Shown: positions 13,724 to 26,092, counted from the stretch's first letter. The stretch: DNA of 64,000 nt from Gymnothorax reevesii (GCA_029721435.1 CM056578.1:12896313-12960312); one strand, 5' to 3'. The notes: generated by a model not told the origin, from the sequence alone. Numbers and translations are program-made.

Positions 13724-13976
13724 GAGGAACATATTGTCGGCCTGCTGATAAAACCTTGTATCTTCAAAATGATAAACTTTACAGGAGAGCATAAGAAATG
13801 TTTAATGTTGCATGTAAGAATGCAGTTGAGCTGTCTTCGGGTAGGATGACTAGTTTTCTTCCAAGAATATATTTTGTATTTTGCAATGTCTATGTTATTA
13901 TCATGGACATATGAGTTTCTGTTTCTTATCAAATTTGCAGATACGAGGTTTTATCAGCAGTTCGGCGATATTCCTC
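13724..13976. mobile_element. 253-bp MITE with about 36-bp inverted repeats
   Basis: The left arm (13724-13763) and the reverse complement of the right arm (13939-13976) both read GAGGAA..TAT.G.CG..CTGCTGATAAAACCT.GTATCT with few differences. The interior is AT-rich and non-coding. A target duplication is not clear; TTG may flank both ends. The superfamily is unresolved. Confidence 0.7.
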
Positions 13977-13989
13977 TTTGTATTTGCCA

Positions 13990-14262
13990 GAAGGTGACTT
14001 GGACTCAGAGGGTTATTGGTTTAAGCCCCAGTGCAATCAGATCAGTGCAGCTGTTGGGCCCTTGAGTGAGGCCCTAGACCTCTGATTGTTTTGGGAGTAT
14101 TTCCTGTTTGTAAATTGAGCAGTGAGTAGTGCTATACCTCACAACACGAATGCTCCGAATCTGAATTGGGATCTGAGGCCTCTCTGGTGTGGAGTTTACG
14201 TGGTCTCCCCCTCTCCGAGTGGGCATCCTCCTCCGGTCCATGTTGGGTCAGCTGCGGGGATC
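13990..14262 (+). mobile_element. tRNA-derived SINE copy
   Basis: A tRNA-like head with a B-box-like GGTTTAAGCCCC is followed by CAGTGCAGCTGTTGGGCCC and the fish-repeat core GTGTGGAGTTTACGTGGTCTCC. The TCAGTGCAGCTGTTGGGCCC segment recurs in antisense at 17118-17222. Starts within 15 bp of the preceding MITE. Confidence 0.6.
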
Positions 14263-14485
14263 TTCTTAGTTATACAGTTGTACATACACATGCTGTTGTA
14301 TCTACGAGAAATATGTTTTTTATCAAGTCATTATGGTCGTAATGTTTAAACCAAACTCATTGCTGGTCAAATTTGCCCTGTAACTGCAATGTGAGTAAAC
14401 ATATTTGCCCTGTAACTGCAATGTGAGTAAACATGTAATATTCTGTAATTCCATGTTATACTCTGGCATACGTCTCGGGCTGTAG

Positions 14486-14761
<276 letters not shown>

Positions 14762-16439
14762 TAAAGCGCATGTTTTTCACATGTTTTTATTTTATTGTTC
14801 TTTCAAAATGCCAAAGAAAGAGTTCTAGAACTCAATCGCCTCCAGTCACCAGTATTTTCTGTTACATCAGCATTGTAATTACCGTATACTGTACACTTTG
14901 AATCATCAAAGTGCTGATTTTTTCTTTCTTTCTTTATTTTTTTGTCTAAGTCAATTCTTCACCCGTTCACTGCGTTGAGTAGCCAGTAGTGATTGTTCAA
15001 TTAACATCGCTGTGTTCTGATATAGTACTTCTATTCACATGTTTGCGTGACCTCATACCTTGAGGGGGTAGAAAGTTGATGAATGAGAGGTACAGACTAT
15101 ATAGACCAAAAACGGGCTCATAATTTGTAAATTTGCATCTTCTTTTGGTTCAGTTGATAAAATCCATGTTCAGGGACAGCGGCGAAACAAAGCCCGAATA
15201 GATACTACCACTTGTGTTTGTCAGCTAAGTTTATGAGCTCCATTGCTGTTTACTGCTGTCGTTCCCGTTAATTGGAGTGGTCTGATGGAGCAAGAATAAA
15301 GGTCTTGTGACTTTTAATGAGGCCAGTCGAGATTTATCTTAATAAGGCATTAATATTCAGCTCACCGAGCGCCTGACTCCGGCAACAGCGCCATGCAAAT
15401 GTATCTTTAGGCTGCGGAAAAGGAACAGAAGGTCAGTATTTTAGAGACATCTGGCGCCTATTTTAGGTTCCTTCAACTGAGGCCCATAGTAGAGAGTATC
15501 TGACTCTTTTGAGGAAGGAATGGTGATGGAAGACCAAGGGAGAAAAAGGGTTGATGGTGTTTGAGGACCATTGGACAGGATGGAGTGAGACAAATACGAC
15601 ATCCTGCTACATTCACCTGCTTCTCTCAAGAGTGCTGCCTGGCTGACAGTCAAATACCGATATTCATCTCAGCCGTGTCATGTTAGCTGAGCTGGAAGTG
15701 CACTCAGTAGACTGCATACCACCGCCTGCACCATTGTTTTTGATCTTTTTCTCCAATGTTGACTTTGACTTTTAACCTTGGCATGTGAAACTTTCACGAC
15801 CTCTTACTCCCGCAAAGTTTCATCAGAAATGGTTCAGAACATTTGCCCTTATCCTGCTCACAGACAGACAATGAACAGTCACAGACAGACAATGTTGAAA
15901 ACATCACTTCTTTCCAACTTTGTTGGTGGTAACAACAACTCCAGATGTATTCTCTGATCTAGTAAATGATTCTTCCTGTTTCATTTGGAAAACGATAGCT
16001 TTTCATTTTTCACATTATTGTATACAGTGATACATTATTATCAACTACTGAGACAAGGATTGATAAGGGAAAATTTATTTGGTCCTTGATATTTCCTCTG
16101 AGGAAGTCACTTGCTTCTTGTTTTAATGGTTTGTAAAATACAGCCTTGCCCTGTAAGTTCAATATTAATGAACAGTGCACATCAGTATTGTTTAGAATGG
16201 CTGATTTGCCCTCCAAAAATTATCACAAGTCATGTGATCGTATCATCTGACCCTCTCATGCCACATAGCACATTGTCAATCTTCACCCATGATATGACTC
16301 TTAAATCTTACACATGTAGACACTAGAGTAAATACAGGATGTGTCGTACATCTCCGCCATGATTAACGGGAGGTGGTGAGAAGCTGGAGATGTTATCGCC
16401 ATGGTAACGCATGATTGACAGCCTGGGCCATCTGCTTGA

Positions 16440-16784
16440 GCTCTGGGATTTGTTACAGAGCTCTCCTTTTGTGTGTGTTTGGACATCACGTTTGTAATTA
16501 TGTGCTCACCTGGTGTGCGTGTGTGTATGAGATCTTCTTTTGTGTGTGTGTGTGTGTGTACACTACTTTTGTGTGTCTGTGTGTGTGCGTGTGTGTCTGG
16601 TTAGGTGCTCTCTGTGTGTTTCTGGGTGTATTGGAGTATGAGGTCTCTTGTGTTTGAATGTGTGTGTACGAGTATAGGTGTGAGTGTATGTGTCTGCATT
16701 TTGTTGTGAGTGCGCGCGTGTGTGCTTACATGTGTGTGCGTGTGTGAGTGTGAGTGCGTGTGTTTGCGTTTGAATTTGAGTGTT

Positions 16785-16818
<34 letters not shown>

Positions 16819-16820
16819 AA
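16440..16820 (+). repeat. GT-rich microsatellite region
   Basis: About 380 nt dominated by interrupted TG dinucleotide repeats, with pure runs near 16541-16558 and 16790-16818. Open frames across it reflect the repeat and not a gene. Confidence 0.9.
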
Positions 16821-17117
16821 TCTGTCCCTAGAGTTGGCGCTTACGAAGCTCCAGATGGCTCAAACTTGGGCCGATATCAGGCACACAGGAATGTAGATCA
16901 GGAGGACTTTGGCAGCTGGCCGGCGACATGCTCTACTGGAAAATTCATACCTTGTGCTTTCAAGCTTGTCGAGAAAAAAATCTGCTTTTTAATCTGTGTC
17001 ATTCTTTTAATCTAGCATACGGCACAAATGGTAATAAACGGTTTGTTCTTTGGCAGCCATGTTTGCGAGTGCATAACTGGTGTGTGCCTGCATGTAAACA
17101 GAGCGACTTAGGTTGAT

Positions 17118-17222
17118 TATGAGACACAGCAGGGGGCAGAGGTCCCCCACTGGAGCCATGTCTAGCTAAGGGCCTTGCTCTGGGCCCCAACAGGTGCACT
17201 GATCTTATTGCAGCCACACTTG
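17118..17222 (-). mobile_element. SINE fragment, antisense
   Basis: The reverse complement contains AATAAGATCAGTGCACCTG, TTGGGGCCCAGAGCAAGGCC and CTTAGC, matching the body of the SINE at 13990-14262. Lies about 190 nt before the TM2-TM3 exon. Confidence 0.55.
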
Positions 17223-17317
17223 GGCCCGATCCTTCATAGGCCGGTATTCCCTGCTAGGCTAAAGACAGCCTCACTGTCATGGGGATGCAGGATATTTTGT
17301 TTTCATTATTTGCTTAA

Positions 17318-17626
<309 letters not shown>

Positions 17627-18339
17627 TGACCAACCTCAAACGTCCCCCTAATCAATAGGCTATTTATTTTCGTCGGAAATCATCATGTCCAAGGTGGTAT
17701 GGAGCTTTGCACTGTAAAATCACTAATTATTACTTAATTTTACATCAACCAGTTCCTCACAACTGTGCCAAATAACTTCTGAATACCTCCCAAGATGGAA
17801 GCCCACAACAATTATTGAAGCTACTGTGAAGTTAGTGATCACAGTTGTGTGTCTTCAAATGTCCCTCATTGAAATATTCTGTGGTAATTTCAGCAAGGTA
17901 CATTTCATTAAGTCTACAAAGGTTGTGCAGCTTTTGTTGATATGATCATGGGTTAGGACTTCCACAAGTGTTAATTCTCCTACTTGTGTTTATAGAGAAA
18001 GGTCAAGCAGTCATTCATTTCCTTTGCTCTCAGATGGCCTGTTTATCACTGGCACCTCTTAAAGACTGCTTAAATCCTGCCTTGGAATGCAAACCATCAA
18101 TTGACCTTTCTGTGGGCTGCTGATTACCATGGTTGCAGTGTCCTTGTCTGTCAAGCTTTCTGTGATGAGAATTGATGTTCAAAGGCACTGCAGTTCGGGT
18201 TTGCATTTCACAACTCTAATATATTAATGCCATCATCAATTGGGATCATTCCGATGCATTCATAACTTATTAGTGAATTGGTAAAATGGACATTGAAAGC
18301 ATTTGATTGTATTCCCTTATGAAAATATCCCATAGTTAT

Positions 18340-20130
18340 TTCCTAGTAATACTGTAGTATTAATGGCATAACTATGGTATTACTAGAGTTTGCATTGTAC
18401 AACTAGATTAGTACTACAGCCATCACATTATAACTATAGTATTACCTCATTCAACAGTACCATAATATCACTATAGTCCACACAACTGTATTGCTGTAGT
18501 TTTAATAACTGTATTATCCAGTGGCGAACCATGAGCCCTACAGCTGGGCCTTCATCTCAGCCATCACCGCCGAGAAAAGACGTCATCACGGAAAAAAAAA
18601 GCAACGTTACAATGAATCGAAAGGGTTTAGTTATTTTGAGAAATCGTACTTCACTTGAGTTTTTTTTTTTTTAACAGGACTTTTACTCTACTACATTCAA
18701 AACATAAAAATTATACTTTATTACTTTGACCCTGGCCATTTCATTACAATTAAAATATGAATGTAATTCATCTTTTAAGGATTATCTGGGCTCCTCAGCT
18801 ATGCCTGATGTGCAAACTGCTCAATATACTTGCCCATACAATCTATCTAGCAGTTTAAAAAAAATTTATCTTGCTAGAGAAACAATCGTTGTCCTCTGTA
18901 GCAACCAGTTCAGCTACAGTGAGTCCATAGTATCCAAATTAGTAGTAAAGAAAAATCTATTTTCTAGAGCAAAAATTTGACATGGTATTGATCCTATGTC
19001 ATTCTACGATTAATTATAGTCAATTACAGTGGTTTTTCAAACTGCCAGTATACTCAAAGAAGAAGAAGAGGTCGAAGTTTATAAAGCAGAGACTGCCTGT
19101 TTGTTTTTTGAGTAGTTTCATTCACCTGAAAGTTGATTAAAGAGAAGAAGGAGAGGACGATGTGTGATCGCTTTGCTTCTTTCTATGCATACTATGAATA
19201 ATAATTTGTACTTGTACTTGCACTTTTGATACTTTTGATAAGTATTTCTTTTTCACAAGATACTGTACATTTAATGTGAGCTACTTCAAGACTTTTACTC
19301 AAGTAATTTTCTTATGGGTGACTTTAACTTTTACCAAAGTAACTTTAAGTTATGGTAATTCTACTTTTACTTTTTTTGGAGTACTTTATACACCTCTGGT
19401 GTTTTCTTACAGCCCGTTGTCCACACATAGCGCTGATAATTTTCCGTCTTGAAGTGCCTTTCCACTTCTTCAACCTTTTCTTTTAATTCCAGTTCTGAAA
19501 TTGGTTGTCCGTTTTTTTATTATTTAAAGTTTTTCTGTGAAAGGCCGCCATAAAAAAGGCAATGGTATCAAGCTAGCCACAACGTCACTTTCGTCTTCCG
19601 CCATTTAACTCTGTTTCTCACCCGCCCTCAGCACTCTGCAGTGATTACGACGTTCGGACTTCACGAAGGCCTAAGAGCTTTTGATTTTTGTCCTGCCCAC
19701 TTAAAGCTTTATGCATAGCTTGCCTTTCCCCCGGATTCATGAAGTCCTAACCAATTAATGAGCCAGCTGACAGGGTCTTGACAGAGACGGGCGATTCTGA
19801 TTGAAAAACATGTTTTCAGAACAGTAACCCTTTCATTGCTGATGTGAACTTGACAGTAAGCTTAACTTAAAACATAGATGAGAGAAAAATGTATTAAATG
19901 TATTTTATTAAATTAAATGAGATAGAAATTTTTCAAACAATAATTATTTTTTGGTCCAGATTTTTTTAGGCCTTCTCTGAAGGCGTAGAAGGCCCCGACG
20001 GTTCCCCTCTGATATTATCACTATAGTAACACTACTCTATAGTAGCGAAAATACCATCCATTTACTACAGAATAGCCATAGCTTGTAACTATTGTAATTT
20101 TTCACGAAGGTTCTGTTGTAGCACATTTCT
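18340..20130. repeat. AT-rich repeat with ACTATAGTA motifs, split by a hAT element
   Basis: Sequence on both sides of 18519-20011 is built from recurring ACTATAGTATTAC, CACTATAG, TACTACAG and CTGTAGTATTA motifs in both orientations. The left part is about 18340-18518 and the right part about 20012-20090. It looks like one palindrome-rich element that served as target for the hAT insertion. Confidence 0.5.
18519..20011. mobile_element. hAT element in the microexon-bearing intron
   Basis: Left end CAGTGGCGAACCATGAGCCC and right end GGGCC...GGTTC..CTCTG are inverted repeats of the hAT type. The flanking 8-mers GTATTATC (18511-18518) and ATATTATC (20012-20019) match at 7 of 8 positions. About 18640-19398 resembles another common fish element ending TTTATACACCTCTG, so a nested copy is likely. 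No intact transposase is visible. Confidence 0.78.
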
Positions 20131-21507
20131 AACACTGTACTGCCAATAGAAAACCCATCTTGTGCAAAAGATTGATCAGACTGAATTGGAATAAAACACT
20201 TATCAAAGTTTACCCTGACTGCAGAATTATTTTCTGCTACGTTAGGTCACTGTTCTTCAGATACTGTTTTGTGTCAAATTTCACTAGAGTAGAGTCTCAC
20301 AGGAAATTGTGACACTGAGGGTTAAGTAAATTCTTTTCAAGTTCTTTTGCCCTAACCAATGCGAACAATAGTTGTTTTGACACAAGTAAATTGGAGTTAT
20401 TGAGAAGATTTTTGCCTTAAGATTGAAATCAAACAGTGCTAACATTCTTTTAATGTGCATTATTACTGCAAATTAGTAACTGATATTAAAATGAGTGAAA
20501 AATAGATCTGATTACAGCTTGGTTTCAGCGGCAGATTTCATTTATTGTTCTGAATGCAATTTTCTCATGAACAGGCCAAGGGTTTCAGAAGATCTCTGTA
20601 AAAATGTGTTTAATTAATGTGCTTTTAATGATGCACTCTTCGGATGTTTGATGCAGATTGCGGTGAAAATGATGCGAAGGAAGAAAACGACACCAAGTTT
20701 CTATTTTACATAAAACCTCCCAATGTTGCATTTAAAGCAAGATGACTTCAACTTTAGCATGACTTGAAAGGGGTTGAAAAATCTGTCAGCCTTTATTTTC
20801 TCTCAGACCTCTTACATGAAGACTCGAGTTAAAGTAACCTGCTTGAGAGACGTTCCGGGTGTGAAATATAAAATTGAAAAAAGCACAGTTAAGAAATGAT
20901 GTTTGTTCAGAAAGTTTTTTTTTTTTTAATCATGTAGTCATAACAAATGTGTCCAGTATGCTGTTTGTTTCGTCCAATTTTTAGTATGTTTGTTTCTGTC
21001 TATGACGTTTTACATCGGGATGTCCTCACAAATACAGCTGTGATCCAAACGCAGGAAACTGCGGCATATCTGACACGGTGCTGATTCTTTCATATCACAT
21101 GGAAAATGGGTGTTATTTCACTTTGACTATTGGGGGGAAGAAATGCATGTACCTGGAGAACTGCAGCCCACTTGGGAGGTCCAGCTACATATATATTCCC
21201 CAAAATTTTTGAAGAACCTAGATGCACAGTGATTATTTCTGGCGAATTCTAAGGGGACAATACCAGAACACTGATCAGTGTATCCCATTTACCCACGTTA
21301 TCCCATCTCGGTTGTGTGAAATTATTCCTCTCATTATTACGCTGCATTATTGGGGGCGGGTTAACATGTGTTGTTTTGTAATATTGTGCAATGTTGAGAT
21401 TCTTGCCTGTAAATTACGGCCCTTGCTGTGTACCACTGTATCCCAACTGTGCGTCACCCTCTTTTAGTTGAACAACAGATGACTGACTGTGTCTCCTTAA
21501 ACTTTAT

Positions 21508-21578
21508 GTCTCCTTCTTTTCATACCTGTTCTTTTTTGTCCCTCTCTTCTTCTTTATCCCGCGTGTTCTCTGTCCCCC
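21508..21578 (+). promoter_or_regulatory. Long pyrimidine tract before the microexon
   Basis: About 70 nt dominated by C and T, with TTCTTTT, TTCTTTTTT, CTCTCTTCTTCTTT and TTCTCT runs, ending about 13 nt before the microexon acceptor. In mammals PTB represses the gamma-2-long exon through such elements, and a distant branch point is expected from a tract this long. Regulation here is inference from position and composition. Confidence 0.5.
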
Positions 21579-21592
21579 CGTCGGGAATAAAG

Positions 21593-21616
21593 CTCCTGCG
21601 GCTCTTTTCTTCAAAG
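21593..21616 (+). CDS. gabrg2: Candidate alternative 24-nt microexon (gamma-2-long insert)
   Basis: Exactly eight codons, LLRLFSSK, lie between an AG at 21591-21592 and a GT at 21617-21618 in the phase-0 intron. In mammals this intron carries the cassette exon encoding LLRMFSFK that distinguishes gamma-2-long from gamma-2-short. Six of eight residues are identical, one is the conservative Met to Leu change, and the serine at position 6, a known protein kinase C target in mammals, is kept. Position 7 is Ser instead of Phe. A 70-nt pyrimidine-rich tract (about 21508-21578) with TCTT, CTCTT and TTCTCT motifs precedes it. The final acceptor is GAATAAAG, a poor match with A at -3, and the donor is AAAG|GTATTG; both fit a regulated exon. 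Splicing itself is inferred, not observed. Confidence 0.82.
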
Positions 21617-23033
21617 GTATTGCCAGTGTCTGCGTAGAAGCGTATTGGCTGCATGCATCTGCTGCATCTCTCCTTTCTCCAAATTCACGCCCTCCCCTCC
21701 CGCAATCACGCAATGTCCGCCACTTCTGGTTGCGTTTCTATTGGATAATGCTTTATTTCACAGGTCGTTAATTGTAGTATAAACTGGGTAAACACCGGCT
21801 ACTTGCTAGCAGTCATTGGGTAACTGTTCTTGATTTCAGCGGTCAGTAACATGAAACGAGTTTTAAAATGCATCGTTACGGGCCTGTAAATAGGCTGAAA
21901 ATGCGCTGGTACTTACTGACTTCGTTTCATACGCTTAGGGGCTAAAAAAGGCCCAGTTTGCTTTTTTATCATAAATGTTTGTTTGTCTAACGCAGATTGT
22001 TTAGTGTTAGCAAATACTGTGTACTATTATTTGTGACAATGTATTATTTTTCAGCTAAAAAGTGCATCTGCTAGACTAAAAATACCACCACTTTAGAAAA
22101 ATGTCATCAGTCTCATGTTTCGGCCTAGTCAGAGTGAAGTTTGATGTCCTCTTTCCGTATTTATGTGAGACTGTTTGGTTTCACATTAAGTGAAAACCAG
22201 CTGGAGAACATATTTTGACCTCTGATCAACCAAGTGGAACAAAATCGATTCTTCTACCAGTGAAAAGCTGCCTGCAATTTTACCCACGTGACTTTGATGT
22301 TCAGGGGAAAAAAAAAAGAAAAAAAAGGATTTTATGCATTTTTATTCTTGCTAACCACTTGCTTTCCATTGATTTGCTGTATGAAGCATGAAAAATTCAA
22401 TTTCCTGCAGTTTTTCAGTTTGCCCATTTTTTAAGCCCCAAAGTGTAGCTCTGAAATCAAAATATACCCAATAATTACACAAGTAACTCGTAATCACCTG
22501 GTGCACACTGTATGTAAACACCTGTGAAATAAAGTCATACTATTTTTTAATTTAGTATAAAATTTATTTTGTATTGTCACAGTATTGGATACCTATAGCA
22601 TTTTGCAATCTGTACCTGCGGATAATTACCATAAAGGCATCCCAAGGGCAGAGATTGTACTGGAAAGCGCTGCTGCTATAGGATGTTTGCGCATTCAGCT
22701 GGACTGTAACATGGTCACTATGTGCTGTGCTCTGTCGTCTCTCTGCTTGGGGTAAATGACACGGATGGCTGATCACACCATTATTTGCATTAGGGGCACA
22801 CGCCGGGTCCCCCAAAGTTTTGGAGCTCTTTGCTTTTTCGCCCCTTGAGGGAAGCCAAGCTGTGTGCGGTGAAAGCCGATGCATAGCGGACAGTGGGTCC
22901 GGCCTTAACTGACTGAAATAGACAACCCCCCCCCCCCACCACTCCGCACCATAACCTGCCTCGTTAGTAATCAACTTTACAGCGCCACTGAGCAGAGATA
23001 CTTGCTGCCGCCTTTAACTTTAAGCTGAAGGGA

Positions 23034-23125
23034 CCTGTGTGTGTGTGATTGTGTGTCTAGTGTGTGTGTATGTGTGTGTGTCTGTCTTTGTTTGCGCGCA
23101 TGTGTGTGTGTGTGTGATTGTGTGT

Positions 23126-23161
<36 letters not shown>

Positions 23162-23360
23162 TGTCTTTGTTTGCGCGCATGTGTGTGCGCGCATGCGTGT
23201 GAACAGTATGTGTGAGTACATATATGTGTGCATGTTTGTGTGTTTATGTGCATTTGCTTAGACGTGTGTGCTTTTGTGTGCTCGCGTTGTTTGCGCGTGG
23301 ATGCTTGTGTGTATACATTCAGGTGTGTGTGTGTGTGCGTGTGTGTGTGTGTGTTTTGTG
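23034..23360 (+). repeat. GT minisatellite with duplicated higher-order unit
   Basis: Interrupted TG repeats in which a unit of about 70 nt is repeated. It is ATTGTGTGTCTAG, then TG repeats, then TCTGTCTTTGTTTGCGCGCATG. The two copies are at about 23048-23101 and 23117-23180. A third GCGCGCATG follows at 23185-23193. Confidence 0.88.
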
Positions 23361-25328
23361 CTTCTACCCTTGTTGGTGCATGTGACTGTGCAGGTCATTT
23401 AAAAGTAATACAGAATTAGTTCTATTTTCAAAAAAGCTTGCTGCACTGGTTGCAGATTTTGAAACTGAAATCTTTAAGACGCAGTCTGCACAGAGTGTAC
23501 ATGAGGGTATGTTTTTTATTTTTCCTTTTCCTGGGGCCTTTGCCTCCCCCTTATCGGTTGGTTGTCTGCTTTAGTCCCTTGGGGTCGCGATCACTCTGCA
23601 CTGTGTGCTAACCCCAGCACATGCAGCTATGCCTCCATACCCCAGTACATGGGGCAGGTCTATGCGCGCCACTGAGCTTCACTTGTTGCTTTTGACTACC
23701 CATGCTGTCTCTGCCAATGCCACTTACCCCTAACCCACAGTGCTGGAGCCACTAACCCTACTGCTTTACTGTGCTTATCCAGAGACATTAAAGTCCAAGT
23801 GCCAAAACTAACTCACAGCAAAAGAATGTTCAAACAATAGCTCCTCAGTACAGAAAATGTATACGTCAGGCTATCATTTCCCTTGAAATGTCTCCTGCTA
23901 ATTGCTGGAAAATGGCACTCCCTTGGTGTGTACCATTATTTGAATCAAAACAGAATGGGATATTCCATAACATGTAGTGCTTGTAAGGGGCAGAATCTAC
24001 AGAATTACAAACGAACATATTTTGAGATTTGACATTCTGGGAGTGTGTGCAATGTTTCTCGCAATAAATGGAAACGTTTATGGGACTTGGACTTTAAGCA
24101 CCTCATGTACTAGTGCTGGGATGATTTCAACACACTGTGATATTGTGGCCACTGACACTTGTAGAAATTGTGGTAGTCATTGAAAGACAAGAATGTTTAC
24201 CTAAAAAAAAACACAAAACTCATATAAAGGATTATGTAATTCTTAGAAATGAGGGTGAAGCTGTATTCATGGTTGAAATAGAATGGATGGAAACAAAATT
24301 GTGTTCTTCAGAAATATGTTTTTACATAACCATATCTTTTATATTTATTTTTTTCTGTGGGCAGACGATTCCTTCAATGTCAGTCCTCATGCTCAGAAGC
24401 TCTGCATTAATTAAATGATTAATGTAGAAGATTAATGCACCACAGAGCGATGATTATTTTACTGGACGACTGAGAGGAGACGAATGTGACCTCGTGCCAG
24501 GAGGCAAAAGCACTTGTAACAAAAAGGCAGGAAATTATTAATAGATTTCATATAATAAAAATAGCACAGAATCAGAATTCAATATAATACATGGCATCTA
24601 TGATATTCTTTCACAATCCATGCTCAATTTTTACGGCAAATTACTGAACAAGTTGTGCCTTAAACGGATTCGTTTTCCATGCACCGTAAAATTATAGAAG
24701 TGATTTTTACCTGCCCCGCCACCCCTAAAAATTTCTTGGAATTTATTGCCTTACTTGAGCTCTTAAAGTGGTTTCAAAACAAGTGTCCCATTCTCAAGCT
24801 CTTGTTCTGGATGCAGTGAAAATGCACATTCATGCAAGAGTTCAAATGACCCTAATGTAGCCCTGTTTTACATGAAGCAATTTCCCTGAGGATAGCTGTG
24901 TGTTCAGCTCAGTTCGGCTCTGACTGAGGTTACGCCTCTAAATATGCCGCGGCAAATATGAATACATGCTACCCAGCACTAGCAGCAGTGATGTGCCAAA
25001 AGAATTAAACAAGACCCCTTGAGGTCAAACTTATCATTGCTAAGGTATAATTTGCATAGACCTTACTCTGTTCTTTAGTAACGGTGAGGTGTCATCTGCT
25101 GAAGTAGCAAAACTGCTCTTTGTCAACAGTGGTTATGTTTTTTTGTGCTTTTGTGAATTTTTTTTTCTTCCGTCTAAAGGTAAGGTGTTGTGTAAATTGC
25201 CTTTATGATTATTTTGCTTTTAGCAAATAGAAAAAAAAAAACGGAGTATTTCAGTGGATGAAACAAGCCTCGCTCTGTTAAAATAGTGGCCGCTGACACT
25301 GTTTTTTACCCCTTTCTCCTGGCTTTAA

Positions 25329-25613
<285 letters not shown>

Positions 25614-26086
25614 ACCCCTACAGCATCTTTGCATAGGCCTTGGCCCGCTCTTTGCAAGATTGTTTCATGGTTTCTTAATTTCCTTTTTTCTTTTTTTCAT
25701 TAATTGGCCTGCCGTGATCAAAATGCAACAAAACAGCGAGCTTGCAAGTTGTGTCTTTTTATTTTTACGTTTATTTGCTCACAATCAATCCATTTTCAAG
25801 TTAGTTCGGTTCTTTTGAACAGCTCGTCACTACAGTTGAATGAAGCAGACGCTGTAGCAAAACCAAATGGGGGCGGAGCTGAGAGTGGGGAGGCGGGGGG
25901 GTGGGGCTTTGGGAGGGCAAGCTTTCTGTGATTGGGCAAAAAAAAAAAAGGAGCACAAATTGGAGAGTCACATGATTTCTCCTCATTACAGCAGGAAGGA
26001 CAGTCAAAGAGGAAGCCCATTCTCCTAATAAGATTCTTTCCCTGCAAAGCGCATGAATATAATTTTATAATATGGCGATAAAGAGC

Positions 26087-26092
26087 AATAAA
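26087..26092 (+). promoter_or_regulatory. Canonical AATAAA polyadenylation signal, proximal
   Basis: AATAAA about 475 nt after the gabrg2 stop codon. A plausible proximal signal; use is not shown. Confidence 0.4.

Noticed and set aside
16415..17015. Cysteine- and valine-rich frames in 16.4-17.0 kb
   Set aside because: They are translations of the TG repeat (alternating Cys and Val) and carry no independent coding signal.
20640..20657. CTCTTCGGATGTTTGATGCAG as an alternative location for the gamma-2-long exon (LLRMF-like codons)
   Set aside because: It resembles part of the mammalian exon at the DNA level, but there is no AG acceptor directly before it, no 24-nt unit ending in GT, and the second half does not encode the octapeptide. 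The site at 21593 fits every criterion.
22977..23253. His-Thr-rich frames on the minus strand
   Set aside because: Translations of the CA/GT minisatellite.
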